Part shown: positions 15,978-23,955 of the stretch, one piece after another
Numbering within the stretch: position 1 is the first letter of the stretch
Layout: each line of letters begins with the position of its first letter
Source of the DNA: Tsukamurella paurometabola
Lineage (GTDB): Bacteria; Actinomycetota; Actinomycetes; Mycobacteriales; Mycobacteriaceae
DNA length: 64,000 nt
NCBI RefSeq assembly: GCF_900631615.1
Contig: NZ_LR131273.1
Span: 62,001-126,000 of the forward strand
Direction of reading: 5' to 3'
Position numbers and translations under genes: made by a program
Notes under the pieces: generated by a model
Seen by the model: the letters and a program-made list of their open reading frames with translations, nothing else
What the model was told of the DNA's origin: nothing
Databases searched by the model: none

Positions 15978-16903
15978 GAGATCCCCTTCTGGTCGTTCGA
16001 CTCCTCCTCGGCGATGAGCCGGGCGAGGGTCCTGGTCTTGTGCTCCGGTCTGGCCGCCCCGGCCTTGCCGCCCTGCCGTGCCCGCGCCGCATCCGCCACC
16101 AGGTGCGGCAGCAGCCCCGGGCCGGCGTCGGATCTTCTGGCCCACTCCGTCAGCGCCGCCTCGAGGTCCCGGCGGTCCACGTTCGGATCGTTCGCCATCC
16201 GCTGCGCCTGCTCGGCGACCTTCCGCTGCACGTCCTTCGGGATCCCGGCGGGCACGTGCTGGCGGACCAGCGTCAGCACCGACGAGCCGACGTGGACCTT
16301 CGGGGCGCGGCTGGCGATCTCCACGACCGGCGCGTCGTCGGTGACGAGCATGAGCTCGGCGCGGTCGTCGTCCGGCTCCGGCGGGATCGGGGTGCCATCA
16401 CCGAACGCGGTTGTCCCATCGGGACGCCCATCGTCCGCGCGCGCGTCAGGCAGCACGCCGTTAGGCGTGCTGGGTCGGGTCGGGTCGGGTCGGGTCGGGG
16501 AACCGTGACGCCCACCGGGACCGCCCCCCGGACTGACGCCAGGTGTCCCACCGGGACGCCCACCGTCCGTCCCTGATCTTTTCGACTCGCGCCACGCAGC
16601 CTTACGCTCGCGCTCCTTCCGGCGGTCCTCATCCACTTGGGCCTTCGTCGGCTGATACAGCCGCCAGTCGTGGAACATCCAGCCGCCGTCCGGGTGGGTG
16701 TCCCACAGCCCCGCATCGACCAGGCGGCCGGCGAGCGCCACGCCATCGGGCCACGACTCCACAACCCACCGCTCCACGTACCCATCCGTCAGGTACGCCA
16801 TGCAGTGCGACCCCGCGAGCGCCCACAACCCGATCGCAGCGAGACCCGCGCGCCGCGCCTTCGGATGCGAGTGCAGCGCGTCGTCGACCTTGAACCACAC
16901 CAT
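15974..16903 (-). CDS. Phage replication initiation-like protein
   Basis: This 309-residue protein starts [20 protein letters not shown] (TGATG overlap). The N-terminal 110 residues (GLWALAGSHCMAYLTDGYVE, then WMFHDWRLYQPTK) match the winged-helix N-terminus of actinophage and prophage replication proteins that bind the origin and recruit helicase. A Gly/Pro/Arg-rich linker (about 110-190) contains a pentanucleotide repeat. The C-terminus (VQRKVAEQAQRM, then LEAALTEWARR) is helical, as in DnaD-like helicase-loading domains. Confidence 0.7.
   Translation of the reverse strand: MVWFKVDDALHSHPKARRAGLAAIGLWALAGSHCMAYLTDGYVERWVVESWPDGVALAGRLVDAGLWDTHPDGGWMFHDWRLYQPTKAQVDEDRRKERERKAAWRESKRSGTDGGRPGGTPGVSPGGGPGGRHGSPTRPDPTRPSTPNGVLPDARADDGRPDGTTAFGDGTPIPPEPDDDRAELMLVTDDAPVVEIASRAPKVHVGSSVLTLVRQHVPAGIPKDVQRKVAEQAQRMANDPNVDRRDLEAALTEWARRSDAGPGLLPHLVADAARARQGGKAGAARPEHKTRTLARLIAEEESNDQKGIS
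16472..16496 (-). repeat. Five tandem GGGTC units inside a coding region
   Basis: Five perfect copies of a 5-bp unit lie in the linker of the replication-like gene, read on the minus strand as repeated Thr-Arg-Pro-Asp-Pro codons. As the unit is not a multiple of three, gain or loss of one copy would shift the frame and cut off the C-terminal domain. Confidence 0.9.
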
Positions 16904-17346
16904 CAGGGCACCTCGATTCGTCTCTTCGCGCCGCTGTCCGACAGCTGCACCCACCCCACGGCCGTCCACACCGGCACCTCGCACGGCCCGTCCACCGACA
17001 GCCGCGAGATAAGCCAGCCCTTCCGCTCCGACTCCGCGCGCGACCCACGGACCCGGCCCAGCTGCGGGTGCTCCACAGACCGGCCTTCGATGACGTCGTG
17101 ACACCACGAGCACAGGGCGAGCCCGTTCGCCGCCCGGTTCACCGCAGGGTCCGACGTACCGCCGAGCCCCCGCGGCCGCCGGTGATGCACCTGATCCACC
17201 GGCAGGGCGCCGCAGAGCTCACATACCCCGCCTGCGCGCTCGAGGATCAGCTCACGGACCGCGCGGGGGAACCCCTCGGGGCGGCGCGGGCCGCGCGCGG
17301 AGACAGGCTTCGCGAGGCGGTCCGGCCGCGGCTTGATCTGGCTCAT
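16903..17346 (-). CDS. HNH endonuclease (second copy)
   Basis: A 147-residue protein with [23 protein letters not shown] at about residues 38-60 and [12 protein letters not shown] near 78-89, the two Cys pairs and VHH core of an HNH nuclease. It lies between methyltransferase and replication genes, away from the terminase, so packaging is less likely than DNA cleavage or homing. The C-terminal 50 residues ([12 protein letters not shown]) are beta-rich. Confidence 0.85.
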   Translation of the reverse strand: MSQIKPRPDRLAKPVSARGPRRPEGFPRAVRELILERAGGVCELCGALPVDQVHHRRPRGLGGTSDPAVNRAANGLALCSWCHDVIEGRSVEHPQLGRVRGSRAESERKGWLISRLSVDGPCEVPVWTAVGWVQLSDSGAKRRIEVP

Positions 17347-18311
17347 GCCGCCACCGCCGCTCCGCCGAGGGCCAGGGCCGCGCGCTCACCGAGCCACCGA
17401 GCCACGTTCACCGGCACCGCGTTCCCGATCTGCCGCTTCACGTCCTCCGACTTCCCCACGAACTCGTACGAGTCCGGGAAGCCCTGCGCGCGGGCGCACT
17501 CGCGGTTGGTCAGCATCCGGTGCCACTGCCGGCCGTCGTGGTCGACGGTCGCCACCGCGTGATGGTTGCCGCCGGCCGTGACCGTGGCGAGCCGATGCCG
17601 ATCGGCCCGGCGCGGCCGCGCGTTCCGGCGGTACGTCACCAGGTGCGGCACGCCCGGCTCGGTGATCGCGTCGATCTGGTCGGCGACGTACAAGCGCCGC
17701 TCCACCGGCTTCCCACGGTCGAGGTCGAGGATGTCCGCGGCGAACACCGGCTCGAGCTCGGGCGGCGTGAGGTCCAGCTCGACCCCGTCGAGGGTCGCGG
17801 CGCCGAACGCTCGCAGCCGGTGCTGCCCGTGCGCGAAGTCGGCGGCGTCGAGGATCATCTCCCCGTCGGTGCGGTACCCGAGGGTGCGGAGCCCTTCCAG
17901 CCACCACGGATGCAGCGACCACTTCAGGAACTCGGGCACGTTCTCCCAGAAGATCACCGGGTACCGGTGCACCTCCGCCGCCTCGATGACAGCGAACGCG
18001 GTCGCCCGGTCTATCGCACCGGCGTCGGCGCGTAACCGCTCCACCTCCGCCGGGGGCCGTTTCCGGCCGCCAGCGCGGGCGTGCCACACGCACGACGGTG
18101 ACGCCCACAGGATGTCCGTCGACGGGAAGGAGCGCCAGTCGGTCTCGGACAGGTCCGCCGTCCGGTGTTCGGTCCCGGGGTGGTTCTTCTGATGCGTCGC
18201 GACAGCCGTGGGCCAATGGTTCGCGGCGATCTCCACGTGGATGCCGGCGTCGGAGAGTCCTTGCGAGCTCCCGCCAGCGCCAGCGAATAGGTCGGTCGCG
18301 GTGATGGTCAT
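17343..18311 (-). CDS. Orphan C5 cytosine DNA methyltransferase
   Basis: A 322-residue enzyme. Motif I is [12 protein letters not shown] at residues 7-18. The catalytic Cys lies near residue 74 in SPSCVW, where classical enzymes have PPC. Motif VI is ENVPEF near 121. The C-terminal SAM-pocket motif is [16 protein letters not shown]. No partner restriction gene is adjacent, so it is probably a phage orphan methylase that shields its DNA from host cleavage. The ATG overlaps the upstream stop; longer upstream readings are Gly/Arg shadows. Confidence 0.88.
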   Translation of the reverse strand: MTITATDLFAGAGGSSQGLSDAGIHVEIAANHWPTAVATHQKNHPGTEHRTADLSETDWRSFPSTDILWASPSCVWHARAGGRKRPPAEVERLRADAGAIDRATAFAVIEAAEVHRYPVIFWENVPEFLKWSLHPWWLEGLRTLGYRTDGEMILDAADFAHGQHRLRAFGAATLDGVELDLTPPELEPVFAADILDLDRGKPVERRLYVADQIDAITEPGVPHLVTYRRNARPRRADRHRLATVTAGGNHHAVATVDHDGRQWHRMLTNRECARAQGFPDSYEFVGKSEDVKRQIGNAVPVNVARWLGERAALALGGAAVAA

Positions 18312-18496
18312 GCCGCCCACCTCTCGTCCAGCGACGCCGCAGCGTTCACCCGGTCGAACCGACGCCACGCCGCGCGCAGATCCAGCTCCGCCGCCTCCAC
18401 CGCCCGCACACCGCCGTTCTGCACCGCGTGGCAGAACCGACGCCACGCCCTCTCGCTATCCGCCTGCGCCTCCTTGAGCGCTCTCGTTCCGTACAT
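18308..18496 (-). CDS. Small helical phage protein
   Basis: A 62-residue protein ([20 protein letters not shown]...) made almost wholly of amphipathic helix with repeated AWRRF segments at residues 18-22 and 48-52, suggesting a two-helix duplication. It lies between SSB and methyltransferase genes, 5 bp after SSB. Function unknown. Confidence 0.55.
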   Translation of the reverse strand: MYGTRALKEAQADSERAWRRFCHAVQNGGVRAVEAAELDLRAAWRRFDRVNAAASLDERWAA

Positions 18497-18501
18497 GGCG
18501 G

Positions 18502-18981
18502 TCAGAAGGGCGGGTCGGTGTTGTCGGAGCCGCCGAACGCGCCGCCGGCCGGGGCCGAACCCCACGGATCGTCCTGCTGCGCGGGACGCTGCTGCGCCGG
18601 CTGTCCACCGCGGGCCGCGCGGACCGGCTTCGCCACCGCATACCGCAGCGACGCGCCGATCTCCTCCACGTCGAGCTCCACGACGGTGCGCCGGTTGCCA
18701 TCCCGGTCGTCGTACGACCGCTGCTTCAACCGGCCCGACACCATGACCCGGCAGCCCTTCGTCAGGGACTCGGCGACGTTCTCCGCCTGCTCCTTCCACA
18801 CGCTGCAGCGCATGAACAGCGCGTCGCCGTCCTTCCACTCCCGCGTGTCCTTGTCGTACGTGCGCGGCGTCGCGGCGACGGTGAAGTTCGCGACCGCGGC
18901 ACCCGACGGCGTGAACCGCAACTCCGGGTCGGCCGTGAGGTTCCCGATGATCGTGAGGGTGGTCTCGTTCGCCATGGTCAT
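18502..18981 (-). CDS. ssb: Single-stranded DNA-binding protein
   Basis: This 159-residue SSB has an OB-fold at residues 5-110 ([50 protein letters not shown]). A Gln/Gly/Pro-rich linker is followed by an acidic tip ending NTDPPF, which in bacterial SSBs recruits replication partners. It probably protects phage ssDNA and works with the ERF annealing protein upstream. Start is the ATG at 18,981 (ATGA overlap); another ATG lies two codons in. Confidence 0.95.
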   Translation of the reverse strand: MTMANETTLTIIGNLTADPELRFTPSGAAVANFTVAATPRTYDKDTREWKDGDALFMRCSVWKEQAENVAESLTKGCRVMVSGRLKQRSYDDRDGNRRTVVELDVEEIGASLRYAVAKPVRAARGGQPAQQRPAQQDDPWGSAPAGGAFGGSDNTDPPF

Positions 18982-19340
18982 GCTCCTTCTCCGCGGCCAG
19001 CGACCGCGTACATCTGTCTGATGGAGGCGCCCACCGACTGGTAGGCGCGTAGTTCGTCCTGCAGGGCCCGGTGCTGCCGGTCCGCGTACCGGTACGCGGC
19101 GTCAGCGACATCACGGGTCTCCCGCTGCTTGTGCGTGGCGAGCTCGGCGGCGTACTTCCGCTCGTGCGCGGCGCCGTCGTGGGCCAGGTAGGCGCCGGCG
19201 AACGCCCGGTCGTAGTCCCGGTCCGCAGTGAGAAATGCCTCGTAGCGGTCCGAGCAGACCTTCACGCCCGCCGCGATGCGGTTCGCGATCCCTCGGATCG
19301 CCTGCTCGATGTCCACCGGGTTCAGCACCTCGCCGGTCAC
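18978..19340 (-). CDS. Helical phage protein between ERF and SSB
   Basis: A 120-residue protein starting at a GTG that overlaps the previous stop (GTGA). It is mostly charged helix ([32 protein letters not shown]) and is likely a coiled coil. This slot in phage recombination cassettes is often held by small accessory proteins. No family recognised. Confidence 0.55.
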   Translation of the reverse strand: MTGEVLNPVDIEQAIRGIANRIAAGVKVCSDRYEAFLTADRDYDRAFAGAYLAHDGAAHERKYAAELATHKQRETRDVADAAYRYADRQHRALQDELRAYQSVGASIRQMYAVAGRGEGA

Positions 19341-19573
19341 GACTCGACTCCGAGCGCTACCCGGGCCAGCCACAGCCACGTCTCTCGCTGCTCCGCCGGC
19401 ACGTCGTCCCACGGCGGCGCGTCGACGGTGAGGTCCGTCGCCGGGGTTCCGTCGAGGACCAGCTCGCACGCCTGCTGCAGCCGCTTCGCCGCCGCGAGCA
19501 CCACCCGGTTCGGGGGCATCGCGTCGTCGCGCTGCATCCGGCCGTGCGCCAGCAGATCCTGCGGGGCAGTCAC
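19337..19573 (-). CDS. Hypothetical phage protein
   Basis: A 78-residue protein with RVVLAAAKRLQQACELVLDG and PAEQRETWLWLARVALGV, predicted helical. It overlaps both neighbours by 4 bp. No family recognised. Confidence 0.55.
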   Translation of the reverse strand: MTAPQDLLAHGRMQRDDAMPPNRVVLAAAKRLQQACELVLDGTPATDLTVDAPPWDDVPAEQRETWLWLARVALGVES

Positions 19574-19800
19574 GACTCCTCCAACCGGTCCGCGAGGACC
19601 AGAAGATGCGCGGCCAGCTCGCGCAGTCCGTCCGGCGACGACATGCCAGAGAGCGACTTACCGGCCACCCAGCCAGGGTCGATGCCGATGGTGACCGTGT
19701 CGGCGACCCCCTGCCCCATCGGGGCGTGCTCACCCCACGGATCCAGATGCAAGGCCGCGCCGACGACCATTCCGGGCTCGAGTTCGTTGTAGAGCTTCAT
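19570..19800 (-). CDS. Hypothetical phage protein
   Basis: A 76-residue protein (MKLYNELEPGMVVGAALHLD...). The first half seems beta-rich, and the second ends in an amphipathic helix (LRELAAHLLVLADRLEES). Coupled by ATGA to the ERF gene upstream. No function assigned. Confidence 0.55.
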   Translation of the reverse strand: MKLYNELEPGMVVGAALHLDPWGEHAPMGQGVADTVTIGIDPGWVAGKSLSGMSSPDGLRELAAHLLVLADRLEES

Positions 19801-20525
19801 GCCGGCACCTCGGTTCCGCCGAGCTCGCCCTGAACCGCAGCCTTGGCCTCATCCGGCGTCGGCTCGGCGAACCCACCGTCCCGCACCCGCTTCGCCAGCG
19901 CGTCGAACACCTTCGGATCCGTGCACACGTTCAGCGCGACACCACCGTTCGGCCCCGACGGGGTGATCGCCCAGTCGATAACCGTCTGCGGTGCCACGCC
20001 CGCGGTGCGGCACGCCGCGCCGAGCCGGTCCTTCGCCATCTGCAGCGGATCCGGCGGCGCGGACTGCGGCGCGTCCTGTCTGGCCGCGCGCTCGTGCACC
20101 GACAGGTCCGGGTCCGGCTCATCCGTCGGCACGGTCAACGCCTGCAGCAGGAACGTCCTGTACGCCACGCTCTGGGCCTTGCTGACCGCCTTGTCCCCGG
20201 CGTCCGCGGCCTCACCGAACGCGACCCCGGCGAACGAGTCCCCGGCGGGCCCGAACACGGTGTACCGCATCCGCACCGTCGCGTTCTTCATCTGCCCGCC
20301 GGACTTCGTCGGGTACCGCTCGACCTCGATGTGCTCAGCGGTCGGGACGATCACGACGCCGTGCTCGCGGAGCGCCGGGCCGACATGGTTCATCACGGCG
20401 TCGATGCCGCGGAAGTTGAACCGCGCCGGGCCGCTCTCGGCGCGCTCGCCCTTGCGGATGCCCTGCACGGCGCCCATGACGGCGGCGAACGCCTCGTAGA
20501 CAGTCGGCTGCGTCGTCGCGGTCAT
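19797..20525 (-). CDS. ERF-family ssDNA annealing recombinase
   Basis: This 242-residue protein begins MTATTQPTVYEAFAAVMGAV. It has the ERF pattern: RFNFRGIDAVMNHVGPALREHGVVIVP near residues 35-62, a MKNATVRMRYTVFG strand and GEAADAGDKAVSKAQSVAYRTFL at about 110-135. ERF proteins anneal complementary single strands, as in phage P22, and act with SSB (downstream) and a resolvase (the RusA-like gene). The C-terminal third is a variable tail. Confidence 0.9.
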   Translation of the reverse strand: MTATTQPTVYEAFAAVMGAVQGIRKGERAESGPARFNFRGIDAVMNHVGPALREHGVVIVPTAEHIEVERYPTKSGGQMKNATVRMRYTVFGPAGDSFAGVAFGEAADAGDKAVSKAQSVAYRTFLLQALTVPTDEPDPDLSVHERAARQDAPQSAPPDPLQMAKDRLGAACRTAGVAPQTVIDWAITPSGPNGGVALNVCTDPKVFDALAKRVRDGGFAEPTPDEAKAAVQGELGGTEVPA

Positions 20526-20770
20526 GCGGCACCCCCGAGCTCGGGCATCGCGGCGCCCTGAAGCAGCGCGCGGGCCCGGTCCGTCACCGCGGCCTGCCAC
20601 GACGGGTCGGTCAGGGTGACCGCGCCCAGCTTCACTCCGTCGTGCCGCGCCGCGCGCCGGTCCCCCGGCTGCAGACTGGCCGCCGCGAGCGCGCGGGTCG
20701 CGTCGACCTCGCCCTTCACGACCTTCGCCACCGCGGTCTGCATCGCGAGCCGCCCGTACACGTCGAGCAC
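20522..20770 (-). CDS. Hypothetical protein before ERF gene
   Basis: An 82-residue helical protein with a GTG start and AGGAGGAG about 9 nt before it. It contains AVAKVVKGEVDATRALAAASL and WQAAVTDRARALLQG. Coupled to the ERF gene by ATGA, which suggests an accessory to recombination. A 30-codon overlapping frame at 20,716-20,808 was judged to be its leader rather than a gene. Confidence 0.55.
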   Translation of the reverse strand: MLDVYGRLAMQTAVAKVVKGEVDATRALAAASLQPGDRRAARHDGVKLGAVTLTDPSWQAAVTDRARALLQGAAMPELGGAA

Positions 20771-20804
20771 CGCGGTCTCTCCTCCTCGATCATCTTGTCG
20801 TCGC

Positions 20805-20942
20805 TCATCTCTCGTCCTCCTCGTCGTTCGTGGGCGGCAGCACGTCCAGCCCCGTGTTCGTCGGGCCGCTCGGCCCCGGTTCCAACAGCCAGCCCAGGAC
20901 CAGCGCGAACAACACCCATCCGGCGAACAGCAAGCTCCCCAT
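20805..20942 (-). CDS. 45-residue single-pass membrane peptide
   Basis: A short open frame starting MGSLLFAGWVLFALVLGWLL, one strong transmembrane helix at the extreme N-terminus, followed by a Pro/Asp-rich acidic tail (NDEEDER). The start overlaps the upstream stop (TGATG). Coupled small membrane peptides recur in this operon. Role unknown. Confidence 0.5.
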   Translation of the reverse strand: MGSLLFAGWVLFALVLGWLLEPGPSGPTNTGLDVLPPTNDEEDER

Positions 20943-21442
20943 CACCGCGCACCCCTGATCCGGGTCATGGCGTGCTGCACCTGCACGTACGTGATGCCCA
21001 GCGCGGCCGCGCAATCCCGCCTCGCGCCATGAGGCAACGCCCGCAGCGGATCGATTCCCGCCGCCGCGAAGTACGCCTCGATCGCCTCGATGCGCTTCAC
21101 CACCACCGGGTCACGCGGGCGCCCCGCCCGCCGGTCCGCGCGCTCCGTTCGGTCCCGGATGTTCCGCAGTGACCACGCGAACGCCTCCACCGACTCGATG
21201 CCCAGCGCCTCCATCGCCCGCGGACGTACACCCTTCGGCAGAGGCTGCAACGGGTCGATGCCCTCGGCGGCGAACCACGCCCGCATCCGGGTCTCGCGCT
21301 CCTGGACCTCCGGCGCGCGCTCGGCGCGCGGGCGGGCCCGCCCCATCCAGTCCTCGCGCCAGCCGATCATCTTCCGCAGGGACTGGACCTCGCGGTCGGT
21401 CAGCCGCGTCCGTCGCGTCTCGCCCTGCACCGGGGCGGTCAT
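20942..21442 (-). CDS. Phage protein with two repeated helical units
   Basis: A 166-residue protein starting MTAPVQGETRRTRLTDREV. Two copies of a similar block are seen: GIDPLQPLPKGVRPRAMEALGI near residues 67-88 and GIDPLRALPHGARRDCAAALGI near 127-148, each preceded by an R-x-x-A-[WY]-F helix. Internal duplication with basic helices suggests a tandem DNA- or protein-binding unit. Starts at an ATGA overlap. Family unknown. Confidence 0.6.
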   Translation of the reverse strand: MTAPVQGETRRTRLTDREVQSLRKMIGWREDWMGRARPRAERAPEVQERETRMRAWFAAEGIDPLQPLPKGVRPRAMEALGIESVEAFAWSLRNIRDRTERADRRAGRPRDPVVVKRIEAIEAYFAAAGIDPLRALPHGARRDCAAALGITYVQVQHAMTRIRGAR

Positions 21443-21744
21443 GCGAGGCCCCGGTGCAGGGCGTCGGTCAGCGGAGTAGGGCCCGCCAGGCGAGTCCTCA
21501 GCGCATCCATGCCGTCGTGCGACAGAACGTCGTACACATCGCCGACCGCCGACTCCGGGTCTTCCTCGCACCGGCACCGTGACGGCAGCACCGTCTGCCC
21601 GCTCGCGATGAAGTGCTCGAACCGTTCCGCGGTGTTGATCACCGCACCCGGGCCGGGATGCCCGCGGCCCTCGAGCGCGTGGTCGCCCGCCCAGTCGCAC
21701 GCCACCTCGAGGGCGGCGAGCCGGATCTCCTGCTCCGGGGTCAT
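21439..21744 (-). CDS. Hypothetical phage protein
   Basis: A 101-residue protein starting MTPEQEIRLAALEVACDWAG (TGATG overlap), with a short CRCEED segment in the middle and an acidic helical end. Similar N-termini occur in small actinophage early proteins, but I cannot name a function. Confidence 0.55.
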   Translation of the reverse strand: MTPEQEIRLAALEVACDWAGDHALEGRGHPGPGAVINTAERFEHFIASGQTVLPSRCRCEEDPESAVGDVYDVLSHDGMDALRTRLAGPTPLTDALHRGLA

Positions 21745-22130
21745 CAGCACACCTCGTCGGGGTTCGCGCGGGCGATGCACTCGCGGTACTCCTTCGCGAT
21801 CTGCCGGGCACGCTCGAGCGCCGCCGCGCGGTCGCGGGCCTGCACCTGCGCCTCGTAGGCGGCGAGCGCCTTCTCGTAAGCCTCGACCTCCTCCTCGGTG
21901 GCGTCGTCATCCGGCTTCGCCGGCTTCTCGCCCACGCTCGGGATCGACACCGGAGTGTCGAAGCTCGGGCCGGGCGTGCCGCTTCCGTCGTCGATCTGCG
22001 CGCCCACCGACCGCGGGCCCGACCCGTCGTCGATCGGCGCCGGCTCCGCCCACGCCGGAACCGCGCAGCTCGCCACCACCAACACGCCAGCGGCCGCCAC
22101 CCACAGCCGGTTCATCGTCTTCCTGCTCAT
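21744..22130 (-). CDS. Secreted or lipid-anchored-like phage protein
   Basis: A 128-residue protein starting MSRKTMNRLWVAAAGVLVVA, a clear signal peptide. SCAVPAWA follows, containing both a possible AWA signal-peptidase site and an early Cys. The mature part is acidic and Pro/Asp-rich, with a repeated (A)(P/Q)IDDGSG at about residues 32-38 and 45-51 and a charged helix near the end. Export from the host cell is likely. Role unknown. Confidence 0.6.
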   Translation of the reverse strand: MSRKTMNRLWVAAAGVLVVASCAVPAWAEPAPIDDGSGPRSVGAQIDDGSGTPGPSFDTPVSIPSVGEKPAKPDDDATEEEVEAYEKALAAYEAQVQARDRAAALERARQIAKEYRECIARANPDEVC

Positions 22131-22315
22131 CACAGCTCCTCGTCGTTGTTGCGCCTCTCGGCGCTGAAAATCACGTCCTCCCGCGCCAGCACGGCGCGGC
22201 CGTCGAACATCCGCACCGACCAGCGGCGCGCACCGCCCGTGCTGAACGGGCCCCTCATCACGTGGCCGAACGCGCCGGCCACCTTCACCAGCTCGTGCGC
22301 CCGGAACCCGGTCAT
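22130..22315 (-). CDS. Hypothetical small phage protein
   Basis: A 61-residue basic protein (MTGFRAHELVKVAGAFGHVM...), possibly a compact beta domain: RWSVRMFDGRAVLARED. It overlaps its neighbours by 4-5 bp. No family recognised. Confidence 0.5.
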   Translation of the reverse strand: MTGFRAHELVKVAGAFGHVMRGPFSTGGARRWSVRMFDGRAVLAREDVIFSAERRNNDEEL

Positions 22316-22500
22316 CTCGGGTGCTGCTCCTCCGCGAGACCCGCCATGTCCCGGCCGAAACGCGCCTCAACCGCCGCATCCGCCTCGGCCTCCGCCCGGT
22401 CCGCGCGCCGCTGCAGCACCGCCATCGCCGCCGACAACACCGCCACGACGAGCAGGCCCGCGACGAGCACCGCCAGCGCCAGCTGCGCCTCCGCGCTCAC
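22312..22500 (-). CDS. Single-pass membrane protein with helical tail
   Basis: A 62-residue protein starting at a GTG (GTGA overlap). The N-terminal transmembrane helix LALAVLVAGLLVVAVLSAAMAV is followed by a charged helical tail (RRADRAEAEADAAVEARFG). The layout recalls small phage spanin- or holin-like or immunity membrane proteins, but its place in the early region argues against lysis. Confidence 0.5.
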   Translation of the reverse strand: MSAEAQLALAVLVAGLLVVAVLSAAMAVLQRRADRAEAEADAAVEARFGRDMAGLAEEQHPR

Positions 22501-22868
22501 CGGACGACCGCCTTCAGCGCGGCGACCTGCTTCTGCAGCAGCTCGATCACCGTCTCCACCTGCTGCACCAGGCCGAAGTCCGACAGGTCGTCCGCGGTCC
22601 ACTGCGTCAGGAACTTCTCGAGGTCCCCGGCCAGGTTGTGCACCCGCCCCGCGATGCGGAGGCGCTCCGCCCGCTCGTCGAGCAGCTCCTGCGCCAGCGC
22701 GGTCGCCGCGCCCGCGTTCAGCTCACACCGATCCCACGGGCCGCCGAGCGGGCCCGGCACCGACTCCATCCGGGAACGTGCGCGGTCCACAAGGTCCTGC
22801 GCCGTCAGCGCGCGAACCCTGGCCTGCGCCGCGACGACCAGGTCCACCTGCTGATCAGCCGGCGTCAT
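22497..22868 (-). CDS. Helical phage protein
   Basis: A 123-residue protein starting MTPADQQVDLVVAAQARVRA, nearly all helix, ending in a leucine-rich heptad stretch (LVQQVETVIELLQKQVAALKAV) that suggests a coiled-coil oligomer. ATGA overlap at its start. No family recognised. Confidence 0.55.
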   Translation of the reverse strand: MTPADQQVDLVVAAQARVRALTAQDLVDRARSRMESVPGPLGGPWDRCELNAGAATALAQELLDERAERLRIAGRVHNLAGDLEKFLTQWTADDLSDFGLVQQVETVIELLQKQVAALKAVVR

Positions 22869-22954
22869 CGACCCGCCTCCCGCTCGTGCAGGCTGTAGAT
22901 CAACAGCCACGTCGGGACCAGAGCAGCCAGCCCGAGGAACGTCAGCCCGTTCAC
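22865..22954 (-). CDS. 29-residue membrane peptide
   Basis: A tiny frame starting at a GTG that overlaps the upstream stop (GTGA); its own stop overlaps the next ATG. It is one hydrophobic helix (LTFLGLAALVPTWLLIYSL) with a charged end HEREAGR. It may be a real membrane peptide or only a translational coupling device. Confidence 0.4.
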   Translation of the reverse strand: MNGLTFLGLAALVPTWLLIYSLHEREAGR

Positions 22955-23208
22955 GCCGCCACCCCCAGCCCCAACGCGGCGCGCAGCGGCGCCGTCGGCA
23001 CCGAGTACCGGCCGCCGATCCGCAGCACCGGCACACCCGCCGCCAGAAACCCGCGGCCCTCCGCGTTGTCGCACGCCTTCCGCGCCGCCGCGTACATGTG
23101 CGTCCGGCCCACGCCCAACGCGTCCGCGGTGACCATCACCGTCGTCGCCGCGTACGTCGTCAGCTCGTGCTCGATCTGCGCGGTCGTCATCCGCTCCGGC
23201 TCGCTCAC
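22951..23208 (-). CDS. Excisionase-like helix-turn-helix protein
   Basis: An 85-residue protein with a GTG start (GTGA overlap). Residues 25-45 (VTADALGVGRTHMYAAARK) form a helix-turn-helix, and VPVLRIGGRYSVPTAPLRAALG follows. This is the HTH-plus-wing layout of phage excisionase and MerR-like domains. It might direct excision or regulate early genes; the integrase lies on the other arm. Confidence 0.6.
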   Translation of the reverse strand: MSEPERMTTAQIEHELTTYAATTVMVTADALGVGRTHMYAAARKACDNAEGRGFLAAGVPVLRIGGRYSVPTAPLRAALGLGVAA

Positions 23209-23411
23209 GCGATCACCTCGATCCGGTCCGCCGGGAGCGCCATCTCGTACGGCTCCGCGAAGTCCCTGTGGTTCAGCACCACCTGGCCCATCAGCGCGCC
23301 GTCCGCGCCGACGAACCAGCCGGCGAGGTCGACCACATTCATCGGCAGATCGAGCTGGTCGTCCGGGCCGCCGTCCTCCCGCGGGAGCGCGCGGACCAGC
23401 GCCGCGGTCAC
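23205..23411 (-). CDS. Hypothetical small phage protein
   Basis: A 68-residue acidic protein with a GTG start (GTGA overlap); segments MNVVDLAGWFVGADGALMGQVV and MALPADRIEVIA look like beta strands. No family recognised. Confidence 0.5.
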   Translation of the reverse strand: MTAALVRALPREDGGPDDQLDLPMNVVDLAGWFVGADGALMGQVVLNHRDFAEPYEMALPADRIEVIA

Positions 23412-23695
23412 CGCGCACCGCCCTGGGCCGTGCGGGCACCGACCATCGCTGCGTCGAACAAGGCGTCCTGCTGCCACTGCTCGAGGTCGTCCCAGGCGGG
23501 GCTGATGATCCGGCCGTCGTCGGCGTGAACACGGTCCGCGAATCTGGCGGCGACCGCATCCCGGACGGCGGTCTCGAACTCGTTCACCCACTGCAGGGCG
23601 AGACGCAGTTCGGAGTAGTCGTGCTCGCCGATGTGATCCAGGGTGAACCGGGCATCCAGGTAGTCCGAGTACGACGGGGTCACGGTGGTGGTCAT
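23408..23695 (-). CDS. Hypothetical phage protein
   Basis: A 95-residue protein starting MTTTVTPSYSDYLDARFTLD; helical, acidic, with LQWVNEFETAVRDAVAARFAD and DDLEQWQQDALFDAAMVG. Coupled by ATGA upstream and GTGA downstream. Function not evident. Confidence 0.5.
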   Translation of the reverse strand: MTTTVTPSYSDYLDARFTLDHIGEHDYSELRLALQWVNEFETAVRDAVAARFADRVHADDGRIISPAWDDLEQWQQDALFDAAMVGARTAQGGAR

Positions 23696-23955
23696 CGCTC
23701 GACCGCCTTGAACTCGCCGGACTGGCGTCCGTAGTGTGCGAGCTCGTTGATCAGCTTCGTCGCATCCGAGCCGACCACGCTGTACGGGCCGATCTCGAAG
23801 TGCCACCCCTGGTCGTCGAGCACCGTCCGCACGGGCACGTTGATCCACTGGTCGGTCGCGTCGACCCGCATGGTGACCATCTGCTCGTGGTCGATGTGCC
23901 GCTCCCCCGCGTACTCCGCGTCAGTCGAGCGGTCGTCGTCGAAGACGGGGATCAC
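23692..23955 (-). CDS. Hypothetical phage protein
   Basis: An 87-residue protein with a GTG start overlapping the antirepressor stop. The pattern (QMVTMRVDATDQWINVPVRTVL) is mainly beta, ending in a helix. It is co-translated with the antirepressor. No family recognised. Confidence 0.5.
   Translation of the reverse strand: MIPVFDDDRSTDAEYAGERHIDHEQMVTMRVDATDQWINVPVRTVLDDQGWHFEIGPYSVVGSDATKLINELAHYGRQSGEFKAVER

Noticed and set aside
16472-16496. CRISPR-like short repeat
   Set aside because: A 5-bp tandem array without spacers, inside a coding frame; not CRISPR. No CRISPR array was seen anywhere in the window.
20716-20808. 30-codon frame MSDDKMIEEERPRC... overlapping the next gene
   Set aside because: It overlaps the ribosome site and start of the 20,522-20,770 gene; more likely leader or coupling sequence than a protein gene.
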